DNA of 64,000 nucleotides from Nonomuraea sp. NEAU-A123. GTDB taxonomy: Bacteria; Actinomycetota; Actinomycetes; Streptosporangiales; Streptosporangiaceae. The notes under the pieces are model-generated. The model ran no database searches. It saw only the letters and a list, made by a program, of their open reading frames with translations, and was not told the DNA's origin. This document shows, piece after piece, positions 17,763 to 27,011 of this stretch. Location: the NCBI RefSeq assembly GCF_018603905.1, contig NZ_JAHFZZ010000031.1:53114-117113 (forward strand), read 5' to 3'. A program made the position numbers and the translations under genes. The stretch's first letter is position 1. Every line of letters begins with the position of its first letter.

Positions 17763-17873
17763 GTGGTCATCGAAACGGTCCGCCACCGATTCGGCCAGGC
17801 CAGCACGGAGACCTCCCAGCTGTACGCACTGCTTGACCGCAAGGTCGCTGACGCCGAGATCCGTGCCTTTCAG
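17763..17873 (+). pseudogene. Possible C-terminal scrap of a tyrosine integrase
   Basis: A short plus-strand frame reads IETVRHRFGQASTETSQLY and then ALLDRKVADAEIRAF. The RHRFGQAS...T..LYA pattern resembles the C-terminal LGHAS...T..YAH box of tyrosine recombinases, ending with a helical tail. There is no upstream catalytic domain; the preceding gene ends at 17749. It may be a remnant of an integration event between the nucleotide cluster and the BREX operon. The match is short and the call tentative. Confidence 0.3.
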
Positions 17874-18024
17874 CAAGGGTCGCCAACGCTGACGGCTACA
17901 CCGCCCGAGACGCCCCGGCCACGACGCCCCGACGCGCCCGACCACCCCCGCCGGGGTTGAGCACCAACCGCCTTGGCCCAACTTCGGCACAGCCGCCCCG
18001 CATAGGCCCGAGCCCGGGCGGCGC

Positions 18025-18063
18025 GGCCGTGAGATGCCGATGTCCGAGCGGCATCCCACGGCC
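18025..18063 (+). terminator. Strong stem-loop, possible terminator
   Basis: GGCCGTG-A-GATGCCG on the left pairs with CGGCATC-C-CACGGCC on the right, two perfect 7-bp stems around one mismatch with a 9-base loop. It lies 276 bases after the epimerase stop and 620 bases before pglW. There is no U-tract, as is usual in high-GC actinomycetes. It could also be a protein-binding inverted repeat. Confidence 0.5.
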
Positions 18064-18682
18064 ACAAAAGGATTAATACGCCAAAACGGGATTCCGAGAC
18101 AATCGCCGGTGGCTCGGGTCAAGCCAGTTCGCGACCACCTGACCTCTTCCCGTCCATGCAAGGGCTGTTGCGTGATGACATGAAGCGGTAGCGAACATAC
18201 GAGCGATAACTTGCTTGCCTACCGCTTACCCGTGAGTTCCTTGGGCTATTTGGCATCATTGTTCAGATCGGCGGAGCGCGTGTGTACCTTGCAGGTGAAA
18301 GCGCCTGCTGGCTGAGGTATACGCCTCGACAAGGAGACTTCATGTCTAATTCGTAGTTTGTGCGAAGTAAATGCCTATGTGACCGTTTCAAATGAACGTC
18401 CAGCTTTGTAGGACAGCTTGGTTTTCTGGGGAGGGGCGAGTGGCTCGCTGAGATGGGACAGTCGGCGACCGCGTCGCTCGCTCGGGCTGAGCAGGAGGGG
18501 TTCACCGAGAGCACACACGACCTCTAAGTTCACCCTCCAGACCCATTAAGGGCGAAACGGTTGAACGCCCTGACGATCTCAAAAATTTGGCCTGTAGTAT
18601 TGCCGTTGCTTTACCTTTGGGCGGAGAATTCAGCTTCAGTTCGGCGGCCGACGGGGCGCAATATCGACAGCGGAGAGAGCGC
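18064..18682 (+). other. Intergenic region upstream of the BREX operon
   Basis: About 620 bases with no credible gene, and noticeably less GC-rich than its surroundings. It contains a well-formed AAGGAG ribosome site followed by ATG TCT AAT TCG TAG at 18342-18356, a four-codon reading frame that may be a leader peptide or a cut-off gene start. The pglW promoter presumably lies in the AT-richer 18540-18620 stretch (near TGTAGTAT), but boxes cannot be assigned with confidence. Confidence 0.35.
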
Positions 18683-21600
18683 ATGCTCGAAGGTCGGTGG
18701 ACCTCAGTCACCGAGTCCGAGTTCGACCACGAGCGCCGCGGTCTGGAGGCCATCCGCGAGAAGCTGCCGGACGCCGAGCCTTGGCGGGCCTGGTCGAACT
18801 TCACCTTCACTGCGCACGCCGGGCATGTGCGTGAAGTCGACCTTCTCGTCGTCACCCCCGGCGACGTGTGCATTGTCGAACTCAAGCACTGGCGCGGCAG
18901 CCTCACCACCGAGAACGGCACTTGGGTGCAGACCACCAAGGACGGCCGCTGCATCCCCCACGGGAACCCCCTGCACCTGGTGAACAAGAAGGCCAAGGAA
19001 TTGGCGGCACTGCTGGGGCAGTGCGGCAAGCGCGTGTGGGTGTCCGCTGCGGTCTGCTTCACCGACTCCTCGCTCAGGGTGCGCCTGCCCGCCCACGACC
19101 AGAACGGCGTCTACACGATCGACGGGCTCGTTGAAATGCTGCAGCGGCCCGCGCGAGACGACAGGCGGCGAATCGCCCCGAGAGACTCCCGCGAAATCAA
19201 AGCCGCGCTGGAGCAGGTGGGCATCCGCCGCAGTGATGCCGAGTACAAGGTCGGTCCGTACCTCCTGGAGCGCAAGTCCTTCGAGACCGGCCCCACCTGG
19301 GCTGACTATCTGGCCCGCCACAGCGAGCTGCCCGAGCTGGCCCGGGTACGCATTTACCTGCGTGAGCGCGGCTCGGACGCTTCGATCCGCGCGTCGGTGG
19401 AGAACGCTGCCCGACGTGAGGCGGCCGTACTCCGTCGCTTCCACCATCCCGGCGTCGTCCAGTTGAAGCAGTATGACCCCTCAGGGCACTCGGCCGGCCC
19501 TGCGCTGATCTTCGAGTACCACCCCCAGACCTTGCGCCTGGATGACTACCTGGTTCAGCACGGCGACAAGCTCGACATCCTCGGCCGTATGGCCCTGGTC
19601 CGGCAGTTGGCCGAGACGATGCGCTCGGCGCACTCCAGCCGCATCCATCACCGGGCGCTGGCCGCGCGATCCGTGCACGTGGTCCCCCGCGACCGTGGCC
19701 GTGAGGGCAGGGCCATCGGGGAGGAGGCTGCCTGGCGCGCCCCACACCTGCAGATCTCCGACTGGCAGATCGCCACGCAACGCAGCGGCAGCGGACCATC
19801 GCAGGGCATGACGAGGTTCGCCCCGACAACTCTGTCGACGATCCACTTGGCCGACGACTCGGACGCGTACCTCGCCCCCGAGCTGACCGCGGTGAGCCCC
19901 GACCCCATCGCCCTCGACGTGTATGGGCTCGGCGTCCTCGCTTACCTGCTGGTGACAGGTAGGCCCCCGGCCGCGAGCCAAGCCGAGCTGCTGGCGCGAC
20001 TGGAAGCCGGGGAGGGACTGCGACCCAGCGCGATCGTGGACGGCCTGTCGGAGGACATCGACGATCTGGTCCAGGCCGCGACCGCCTACCGACCGGCGCA
20101 GCGGCTCGCCACGGTCGACGAGTTCCTGGAGATGCTGGAGTACGTCGAGGACGCGCTGACCGCCCCCGTCTCCGGCCCGGCCGACACCGACGCGGTGGCG
20201 CAGGCCCCGGAGAAAGACCCGCTGGAGGTCGTCGCGGGCGACGTGCTGGCCGGTCGCTGGGAGGTACGGCGCCGACTGGGAACCGGCTCGACGAGCCGTG
20301 CCTTTCTCGTCCGCGACTTGCAGGCGGACCCGGCGATGCGCGGTGCCCGTGCACTCTCCGTGCTGAAGGTTGCCCTGTCCGACAGCCGAGGCGAGGTCTT
20401 GGCTCGGGAAGCCGAAGTCATGGGACGGCTCCGCGCCGACTCCCGCATCATCCGGCTGGTCGAACCGGAGCCGCTGGTCATCAGCGGCCGTACGACTCTC
20501 GTCCTGGAGTACGTCGGCGACGAGCGAGATCCAGAAGAGAACGGGGAATCCGCGGGCGGAACGCGCCGCCGCGAGGAGACCGTGGCGCGGCAACTGCGCG
20601 AGCGCGGCCGACTACAGGTTGACCAGCTGGATGCGTACGGCGACTACCTGTTCGGCGCGGTCGATTTCCTGGAGGGCGAGGGCGTCTGGCACCGCGACAT
20701 CAAGCCGGACAACATCGCAATCCGCGTCCGCCCCAACCGCACCCGTGAACTAGTGCTGATCGACTTCTCCCTGGCCGGTTACCCGGTGCAGGAGACGGAG
20801 GCCGGCACGGACGGCTACCTCGACCCGTTCATCGGATCGTTGACCCGCTCGGTATACGACGCCCACGCCGAGCGGTACGCCCTCGCTGTCACCCTGCACG
20901 AGATGGCCTCCGCCGAGCTGCCCAAATGGGGCGACGGCAAGGTCTCACCCCGCCAGACCGATCCCGAGGAGTGGCAGTGCCCGACGATCGCCGCTGACGC
21001 GTTCGACCCTGCGGTCCGGGACGGTCTCGTCGCGTTCTTCCGGAAGGCCCTCCACAGGGACGCCGCGCAACGCTTCCGAGACCTCAAGCCGATGCGAGAC
21101 GCCTGGAAGAAGATCTTCCTAGACATGGCGCAGACGGCGCCTTCCGGCCCGCGGGCATCCCGTCACCCGGCGCCCGCTCCGGCCGAGCAGGCAAGCCCGG
21201 CCCAGGCCGTTCCGATAATCGCCGACGCCGAGCCAGAGTCGGCAGAGCAGCAGCGTGACAGGCTCGCCGCCGAAGTCACCCGCGAAACACACCTGTCGGC
21301 CGCCGGCCTGACCCTAGCCGCTGAGTCGTTCTTGTACGGCTTGGGCGTGACGACGGTGGGCGAACTACTGGACTACAGCCAACGTAACCTCGTCAATGCC
21401 CCTGGGCTGGGCGCCAAGACGCGCAACGAGATCCAGCGTCGTCAGCGCGAGTGGGGCGAGCGGCTGCGCCAGACGCCTCTCTCCCCGCTCACCCCAGAGG
21501 GTCGGCGCGCCGCGAAGGATGAGCTGGACAGGCTCAGCGCCGCGGAGACCGCCCTGGTGAACGCCTTCGCCGTCACCGGCGGCGCAGATGACCTTCCCCA

Positions 21601-23332
21601 ACGTGCCCTGCGCTCCGTCAGTCTTGACACCCTCGCCGCGCTGCTGGTCCCAGAGCTGAAGAAGAACAGGTCGAACCAGAACGAGGTCGAGATGGTGCGG
21701 CTACTGCTGCGCCTGCCCGATGTAGGGGGCGAACTGCCCGACGTCGGGGTCTGGCCGAAGCAGAAAGACGTTTCCGACGCCCTCGGCTTGAGCCGTGGAC
21801 GTATCCCGCAGATGCTGAAGACGCAGCGGACGCGATGGAAGAAACTTCCGGCAGTGCAGACGCTGCGTGAAGAGATCCTTTCGCTGCTGATCGAGCTTGG
21901 CCGAGTCGCCTCAGCTGCTGAGATCGCTGATGCGCTGGCGATACGGCGCGGCACCCGCCTACAGGGTCGCGAGCAACGACGGGCCATAGCCCTGGCCGCC
22001 GTGCGGGCCATTGTGGAGGTCGAGCAGCTCGTCCCGGAGGAGAGCGCGTTCCGGCACACCGCTAATCGCGAAGCCAAGGACGAGGCGACGGGCGCAGGCC
22101 TGCTCGCTCTGGAGGTCGGCGAGAACGACGCCCCTGACACCCCCTCCGCTCCCGGCCTGCTCGACTACGCACATCGCCTGGGGCAGGTAGCCGACCGCCT
22201 CGCGAAGCTCGACACGCTGCCGACCGCGACGACCGTCCTGAGCGAATTGGCGGCCATCTCACCTCCGCCGGGCGCCATCGAGTGGGACGAGCGCCGTATG
22301 GTCGAGCTGGCCGTTGCCGCATCTCGGAACGCCGCCGCCACCCCGCGACTGGAGATCTACCCCCGCGGTCTGGCACTGGTGCGGGCTCTGCGTCTCACGC
22401 AAGCTGGTCTGATACGGCTCATCCCCGGTGTGCCCGAGGGACGGCAGCCGGGCCTTACCGCCGACGATGTTCACGAGCGGGTGCGCGCCCGCTTTCCCGA
22501 GTTGACGGACGGCCGTAGCGGGCACGACCTGTCGGCCGGAGGAGCGCTGACCAAGGCTCTGCGGGACGCTGGATTCGACCTCGCCCTGTCCACTCGGGAG
22601 GACACCGGGACCCTGCGTTATCTGCCCACGCGCCTGGACATCGCCTCCAGCTATCTCACTGTGCGTGCCTGGCGGCAGACCACGGCTGACACCGGCATTA
22701 CCCGGTACGCCGACGACCCGCTGATCGCCAGCGCGGCTCACACGGAGGAACGGCTTGCCGCCTCGACATGGCGGGATGGCTTCCGGGTACTGACCGTGCG
22801 CGCGGGACTGACCCGGGCAGCCGTCGCCGAGATCTCGGGTGCGTCCAGCAGGTTCGAAGCCCAGGCGGTTTCGGTGACTGAGCTGTTTCTCCAGGTCATG
22901 CACGAGCTGGTACCGCCGGGCACGAAGCCCACCTGGGAAACCATCCTCCGCGCAGACGTCGCCGAGCCCGGCACGCGGGCGGCGGTGAAGTTCGCTGAGT
23001 ACGCCCGCACGGCCTGGGGCCGGATCGAGCTCAACGTGCAGGAGCTGTTGGAGACCGGCACCGGCCCGGTGCTGCTGACAGACGCCGGAGTGTTCGCTCG
23101 CTACGACGCGATGGGCGTGCTCGATCGGCTCGCGGCGGCAGCCCGGCAGGGCAGGCGCGGCCTATGGCTCCTCTGCCCGCAGGGCGATCCAGGGCGCGAG
23201 CCGCGGCTGGGCACGGTCGCAGTGCCGTACCAGACGGGGCTGGGCGAATGGATTGAACTACCGGACTCATGGGTGAGCAACCAGCACCGAGCCGGCGCGA
23301 ATGGCCGGACGGTGTCGGAAGGAACGAGATGA
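18683..23332 (+). CDS. pglW: BREX type 2 serine/threonine kinase PglW
   Basis: PglW is the large kinase of the Pgl/BREX-2 phage-defence system. The 1549-residue protein starts at ATG 18683 (GGAGAG 6 bases before). Residues about 30-130 are a NERD domain (HVREVDLLVVTP...CIVELKHWRG). Residues about 190-490 look like a degenerate kinase: HRALAARS replaces HRDLKPEN near 322 and SDWQIA replaces DFG. Residues about 535-815 are a second, intact kinase with WEVRRRLGTGSTSRAF, an invariant-Lys region LSVLKVAL, HRDIKPDN near 670 and DFSLAG. Near 875-930 is a helix-hairpin-helix stretch (GVTTVGELLDYSQRNL...GLGAKTRNEI), and the long C-terminal region is helical. Its stop overlaps the pglX start (ATGA). 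Confidence 0.95.
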   Translation: MLEGRWTSVTESEFDHERRGLEAIREKLPDAEPWRAWSNFTFTAHAGHVREVDLLVVTPGDVCIVELKHWRGSLTTENGTWVQTTKDGRCIPHGNPLHLVNKKAKELAALLGQCGKRVWVSAAVCFTDSSLRVRLPAHDQNGVYTIDGLVEMLQRPARDDRRRIAPRDSREIKAALEQVGIRRSDAEYKVGPYLLERKSFETGPTWADYLARHSELPELARVRIYLRERGSDASIRASVENAARREAAVLRRFHHPGVVQLKQYDPSGHSAGPALIFEYHPQTLRLDDYLVQHGDKLDILGRMALVRQLAETMRSAHSSRIHHRALAARSVHVVPRDRGREGRAIGEEAAWRAPHLQISDWQIATQRSGSGPSQGMTRFAPTTLSTIHLADDSDAYLAPELTAVSPDPIALDVYGLGVLAYLLVTGRPPAASQAELLARLEAGEGLRPSAIVDGLSEDIDDLVQAATAYRPAQRLATVDEFLEMLEYVEDALTAPVSGPADTDAVAQAPEKDPLEVVAGDVLAGRWEVRRRLGTGSTSRAFLVRDLQADPAMRGARALSVLKVALSDSRGEVLAREAEVMGRLRADSRIIRLVEPEPLVISGRTTLVLEYVGDERDPEENGESAGGTRRREETVARQLRERGRLQVDQLDAYGDYLFGAVDFLEGEGVWHRDIKPDNIAIRVRPNRTRELVLIDFSLAGYPVQETEAGTDGYLDPFIGSLTRSVYDAHAERYALAVTLHEMASAELPKWGDGKVSPRQTDPEEWQCPTIAADAFDPAVRDGLVAFFRKALHRDAAQRFRDLKPMRDAWKKIFLDMAQTAPSGPRASRHPAPAPAEQASPAQAVPIIADAEPESAEQQRDRLAAEVTRETHLSAAGLTLAAESFLYGLGVTTVGELLDYSQRNLVNAPGLGAKTRNEIQRRQREWGERLRQTPLSPLTPEGRRAAKDELDRLSAAETALVNAFAVTGGADDLPQRALRSVSLDTLAALLVPELKKNRSNQNEVEMVRLLLRLPDVGGELPDVGVWPKQKDVSDALGLSRGRIPQMLKTQRTRWKKLPAVQTLREEILSLLIELGRVASAAEIADALAIRRGTRLQGREQRRAIALAAVRAIVEVEQLVPEESAFRHTANREAKDEATGAGLLALEVGENDAPDTPSAPGLLDYAHRLGQVADRLAKLDTLPTATTVLSELAAISPPPGAIEWDERRMVELAVAASRNAAATPRLEIYPRGLALVRALRLTQAGLIRLIPGVPEGRQPGLTADDVHERVRARFPELTDGRSGHDLSAGGALTKALRDAGFDLALSTREDTGTLRYLPTRLDIASSYLTVRAWRQTTADTGITRYADDPLIASAAHTEERLAASTWRDGFRVLTVRAGLTRAAVAEISGASSRFEAQAVSVTELFLQVMHELVPPGTKPTWETILRADVAEPGTRAAVKFAEYARTAWGRIELNVQELLETGTGPVLLTDAGVFARYDAMGVLDRLAAAARQGRRGLWLLCPQGDPGREPRLGTVAVPYQTGLGEWIELPDSWVSNQHRAGANGRTVSEGTR

Positions 23333-24717
23333 TCGACCGCAAAGCGTTGTTGAACGACCTGAAGCAGCAGGTCAAGGCGGTCGAGACCGATCTCGCCGAG
23401 CAGGCCAAGGCCCTGCCGGAGGTCGGTACGCGGCTGCGCGCGGAGTACGATCAGGCACGCAAACTGGGCCGTACGGCAACGACCTGGAACACCTGGCTTT
23501 ACGGTGATGGCAAGAAATATGAGGGACGCATCACGCAGGTTGCCGCGGCGTGGGTGCTGGGCACGGTCTTCGTACGCTTCTGCGAGGATAACGGGCTGAT
23601 TCCGGAGCCCTATCTGACTGCTCCGGCAGCCGAGCGCCGAGATCTAGCACAGGCGCGGTACGAGGCATACGTCGAGAACGACCCCGACCCCACGTATCGT
23701 GGCTGGCTGGAACGTGCCTTCGCGGAGCTGGGAGAGGGCCAGGCGGGTCGGCTGCTGTTCGACCGGAGGCACAACCCGCTCTTCCAGGTCCCGCTCTCGC
23801 ACGACGGGGCACGGAGGCTGGTGGAGTTCTGGCGTGAGCGAAACGTTGCGGGCATGCTCATTCACGACTTCACCGACCCCTTGGACGATTATGGTACGAG
23901 AGGTTGGGACACCCGATTCCTGGGCGACCTGTATCAAGACATGTCCGAGACCGCTCGTGAGGTTTACAAGCTGCTCCAGACTCCGGTGTTTGTCGAGGAG
24001 TTCATCCTCGACCGGACGATGGACCCGGCGGTGCGGGAGTTCGGCTTCGAGAAGCTGAAGATGATCGACCCGACCTGCGGATCGGGCCACTTCGTGTTAG
24101 GTGCGTTCCGGCGACTGGTACGGCTCTGGGCCGAGCGTCGGCCGGACGCTGACATGCACGAGCGGGTGCGGGCAGCGCTAGATTCGGTTCACGGAGTGGA
24201 CGTAAATCCGTTCGCGGTGGCGATTGCCCGGTTCCGCCTCCTAATCGCCGCGATGGCAGCGGCGGGCATGCAGACGATGGCGGAAGCCGCCAAGTACGAC
24301 TGGCCCATCCATCTTGCGGTAGGCGATTCCCTCATCAAGGAACGGCAACTCGAACTGACCCTGGGCGAGGAGTCGCCGCGAGACCCGCTGGCGGAGTTCG
24401 CCTACTCCGTAGAGGACGTGCACGAACATCTCAGCATCTTGGAGCCGGACCGCTACCACGTGGTGGTAGGGAATCCGCCGTATAACCAAGTCAAGGATAA
24501 GAAGCTGAACGAGCTGTACCGGGAGCTGTACAGCGCATGCGTGGGGACGTATGCACTTTCGGTGCCGTTCGTCCAGCGGTTCTTCGGGCTGGCCAAGCAG
24601 GGGGACGCTGACGGACGCGGCTACGGCCTGGTTGGCCAGATCACAGCAAACTCCTTCATGAAGCGGGAGTTTGGCACCAGGCTGATTGAGGAATTTCTTG
24701 CTCACAAGGTTAGTTGA
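23329..24717 (+). CDS. pglX: BREX type 2 adenine-specific methyltransferase PglX, N-terminal ORF (frame break at its end)
   Basis: PglX methylates host DNA at adenine (N6) and is the modification subunit of BREX-2. This 462-residue ORF carries the whole methyltransferase core: SAM-binding MIDPTCGSGHFVLGAF (about 245-260), a second motif GVDVNPFAVAIAR, and catalytic VVGNPPYNQVK (NPPY at 382-385). It ends ITANSFMKREFGTRLIEEFL...VS-stop, in the middle of a segment that continues naturally in the -1 frame from 24714 (EVIDTSGAYIPGHGTPTVIL). An uninterrupted PglX is about 1200 residues, so this is a split gene. Start at ATG 23329 is preceded by GGAAGGAAC and overlaps the pglW stop. Confidence 0.9.
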   Translation: MIDRKALLNDLKQQVKAVETDLAEQAKALPEVGTRLRAEYDQARKLGRTATTWNTWLYGDGKKYEGRITQVAAAWVLGTVFVRFCEDNGLIPEPYLTAPAAERRDLAQARYEAYVENDPDPTYRGWLERAFAELGEGQAGRLLFDRRHNPLFQVPLSHDGARRLVEFWRERNVAGMLIHDFTDPLDDYGTRGWDTRFLGDLYQDMSETAREVYKLLQTPVFVEEFILDRTMDPAVREFGFEKLKMIDPTCGSGHFVLGAFRRLVRLWAERRPDADMHERVRAALDSVHGVDVNPFAVAIARFRLLIAAMAAAGMQTMAEAAKYDWPIHLAVGDSLIKERQLELTLGEESPRDPLAEFAYSVEDVHEHLSILEPDRYHVVVGNPPYNQVKDKKLNELYRELYSACVGTYALSVPFVQRFFGLAKQGDADGRGYGLVGQITANSFMKREFGTRLIEEFLAHKVS

Positions 24718-26957
24718 CCGAGGTCATCGATACGTCGGGAGCGTACATCCCTGGCCACGGGACGCCAACGGTCATCCTGGTCGGCACGCGGCGCACGGGC
24801 AGACTCCGCTCAGAGACCGTCCGGACGGTTCGAAGCGTTCAGGGCGAGCCCTCCACGCCGGAGGACGGCGAGGAGGGGCTGGTCTGGCGAGCCATCGTAG
24901 AGCAGATCGATCAGCCGGGATCGGTCAGTCCGTGGGTTTCGGTAGATGACCTAGAGCGGGAACGGTACTTCGGCAAGCAGCCGTGGATTCTGGCTGCCGG
25001 TGGACTTGAGATGGTAGAGACCATCTCAGCGTCCTCGCATGCAACACTAGCTGGCCTATGTCAGCGAATCGGCTTTGTGGGGATGACACATTCTGACGAT
25101 GTGATGATCCGCCCAGGAAGGTGCTGGCGGGGGCCTGTTAGAGAACTCACGATGCCAATCGCAGTGGGCGAAGATATTCGCTCTTGGATGGTCCTCGCAG
25201 AGAATCGAGCGTTCTTTCCATACGCTAAGGATAGAAGCGCCATAGATATGCCTGATACTATCCTGTCATCCGAGGCGCTGTGGCCATACCGGGCCGAATT
25301 AGGAAATCGTGCCACCTTCTCTGGAGCGACATATTTTTCAGCGGGTAGACCCTGGTGGGAATGGCATCAGCTACCACGCGATGCGAATGCTCATTCGTGG
25401 GCGTTGGCATTCGCATTCGTTTCAACTCACAATGAATTTGCTCTCGACCGAGTCAAATTCCTCTTCAAGCAGACCGCACCAGTAATCAAGCTTCTGAAGT
25501 CCGTTCCGCTGGAGACACACCTTTGGCTGCTTGGTCTCCTCAATAGTGCCACGGCTTGTTTTTGGCTTAAGATGGTCAGCTATCCTAAGGGCGGCGACCC
25601 AATGGGAGATTCTGGTGCTCGTGTCAGTATTCACCCTTGGTCTGACCGCTACGAGTTCACCGGCACCAAGCTCCAGCAGTTTCCTCTACCCGCGGATCAC
25701 CCCACCGTTCTCGCCACGTCCCTTGACTCGCTCGCCTCGGAACAGATAGCAGTCAGTCCTTACGCCGTCGCCGCAGCCACCGCCCCTACTGCTGCTGCCC
25801 TGCGCGAAGCCAAGGCGAAGTGGCACTCGGTTCGGGCCCGGATGATCGCACTCCAGGAGGAGTTGGACTGGCAAGTTTACTCCCTTTACAACCTCCACTC
25901 CGAGGATCTGCGCACTCCGGAAGAGGCCGACATTCCAGAAATCGCCCTCGGCGAGCGCGCCTTCGAGATCGTGCTCGCTCGCAAGGTGGCTAAAGGGGAG
26001 GCCTCCGATGAATGGTTCAAGCGACACGGATTCGCGATGATCCAGGAGGTCCAGGACCGCTGGCCTGAACCTTATAAGCAGGTCGTACAGAAGCGCATCA
26101 ACGTAATCGAATCGTCCCGGGCAATCGGGATGATCGAGAGGCCGGAGTATAAACGCCGCTGGGCGACCGAGGGGTGGGACGCGCTTCAGGAGAAGGCACT
26201 GCGGTCATGGCTTTTAGAGCGTATTGAGAAGCGTAAGCACTGGTACGACGAGAACGGGCAGCCTGCCATCGTCACACTTGCCCGGCTCGTTGACGCTCTC
26301 TCCCGTGACGAGGACTTCGTTTCGGTCGCCGCCCTTTATGCCCCCCGTCGGGAGCTGATACCCGTGGTCGCCGACCTGATGGCTGACGAGCACGTGCCGT
26401 TCCTCGCCACCCTGCGTTACAAGCCATCCGGGTTGAAGAGGCGCGTCGACTGGGAGCAGATCTGGGCTATGCAGCGGCAGGAGGACGCTGCCCCGAATGA
26501 GCCTGTCAAGCGGAAGATCCGGGACTCGATCCCCGTGCCGCCAAAGTACACCTCAGCCGATTTCGTGAAGCCGTCCTACTGGCGGGCGCGTGGCAAGCTG
26601 GACGTGCCCAAGGAGCGCTTCATCTCCTACTCCTTGACCACGTCCGGCACCCCCGATCTTTACGGCTGGGCGGGCTGGGACCACCGGGAGCAGGCGCAGG
26701 CGCTGGCCACCTACTTCACCAACCATCCCTTGACGGATGAGGAGATCACGCCGTTCCTGGCGGGTCTGTTGGAGTTGCAGCAGTGGTTGTATCAGTGGCA
26801 TCACGAGTTCGACGCGATGTACAGCGGCTCCCCGGCCGACTTCTTCGCGAGCTATCGGCAGCAGATTCAGGGTGAGCACGGCCTGACCGACGACGACCTG
26901 CGGGACTGGCGGCCGTCCGCGTCCGCCCGCAGATGGCGTACCGCCCCGAAAAGGTAG
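24714..26957 (+). CDS. pglX: BREX type 2 methyltransferase PglX, C-terminal ORF
   Basis: This 747-codon frame continues PglX after a one-base frame change: LTEVIDTSGAYIPGHGTPTV follows directly on the N-terminal ORF in intact homologues as I recall them. It contains the target-recognition and C-terminal helical regions (WLLGLLNSATACFWLK, a TRD-like segment; RERARMIALQEELDW-like RARMIALQEELDWQVY; GWAGWDHREQAQAL). The TTG at 24714 overlaps the upstream TGA (TTGA), so restart or -1 slippage might give some product, but no ribosome site precedes it. Its stretch from 25000 to 25700 is poorer in GC than the rest of the operon, as often seen in exchangeable recognition domains. It stops 54 bases before pglY. 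Confidence 0.85.
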   Translation: MTEVIDTSGAYIPGHGTPTVILVGTRRTGRLRSETVRTVRSVQGEPSTPEDGEEGLVWRAIVEQIDQPGSVSPWVSVDDLERERYFGKQPWILAAGGLEMVETISASSHATLAGLCQRIGFVGMTHSDDVMIRPGRCWRGPVRELTMPIAVGEDIRSWMVLAENRAFFPYAKDRSAIDMPDTILSSEALWPYRAELGNRATFSGATYFSAGRPWWEWHQLPRDANAHSWALAFAFVSTHNEFALDRVKFLFKQTAPVIKLLKSVPLETHLWLLGLLNSATACFWLKMVSYPKGGDPMGDSGARVSIHPWSDRYEFTGTKLQQFPLPADHPTVLATSLDSLASEQIAVSPYAVAAATAPTAAALREAKAKWHSVRARMIALQEELDWQVYSLYNLHSEDLRTPEEADIPEIALGERAFEIVLARKVAKGEASDEWFKRHGFAMIQEVQDRWPEPYKQVVQKRINVIESSRAIGMIERPEYKRRWATEGWDALQEKALRSWLLERIEKRKHWYDENGQPAIVTLARLVDALSRDEDFVSVAALYAPRRELIPVVADLMADEHVPFLATLRYKPSGLKRRVDWEQIWAMQRQEDAAPNEPVKRKIRDSIPVPPKYTSADFVKPSYWRARGKLDVPKERFISYSLTTSGTPDLYGWAGWDHREQAQALATYFTNHPLTDEEITPFLAGLLELQQWLYQWHHEFDAMYSGSPADFFASYRQQIQGEHGLTDDDLRDWRPSASARRWRTAPKR

Positions 26958-27011
26958 TGGGATTTATCGAGTACACGACACAGACGGCAGCGAAGGAGAA
27001 CGAGACAGTCC

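Noticed and set aside
24700..24720. Programmed -1 ribosomal frameshift joining the two pglX halves
   Set aside because: No canonical slippery heptamer (X XXY YYZ) is present at the junction in the reading frame, and no clear downstream pseudoknot was seen. An indel or sequence error is more likely.
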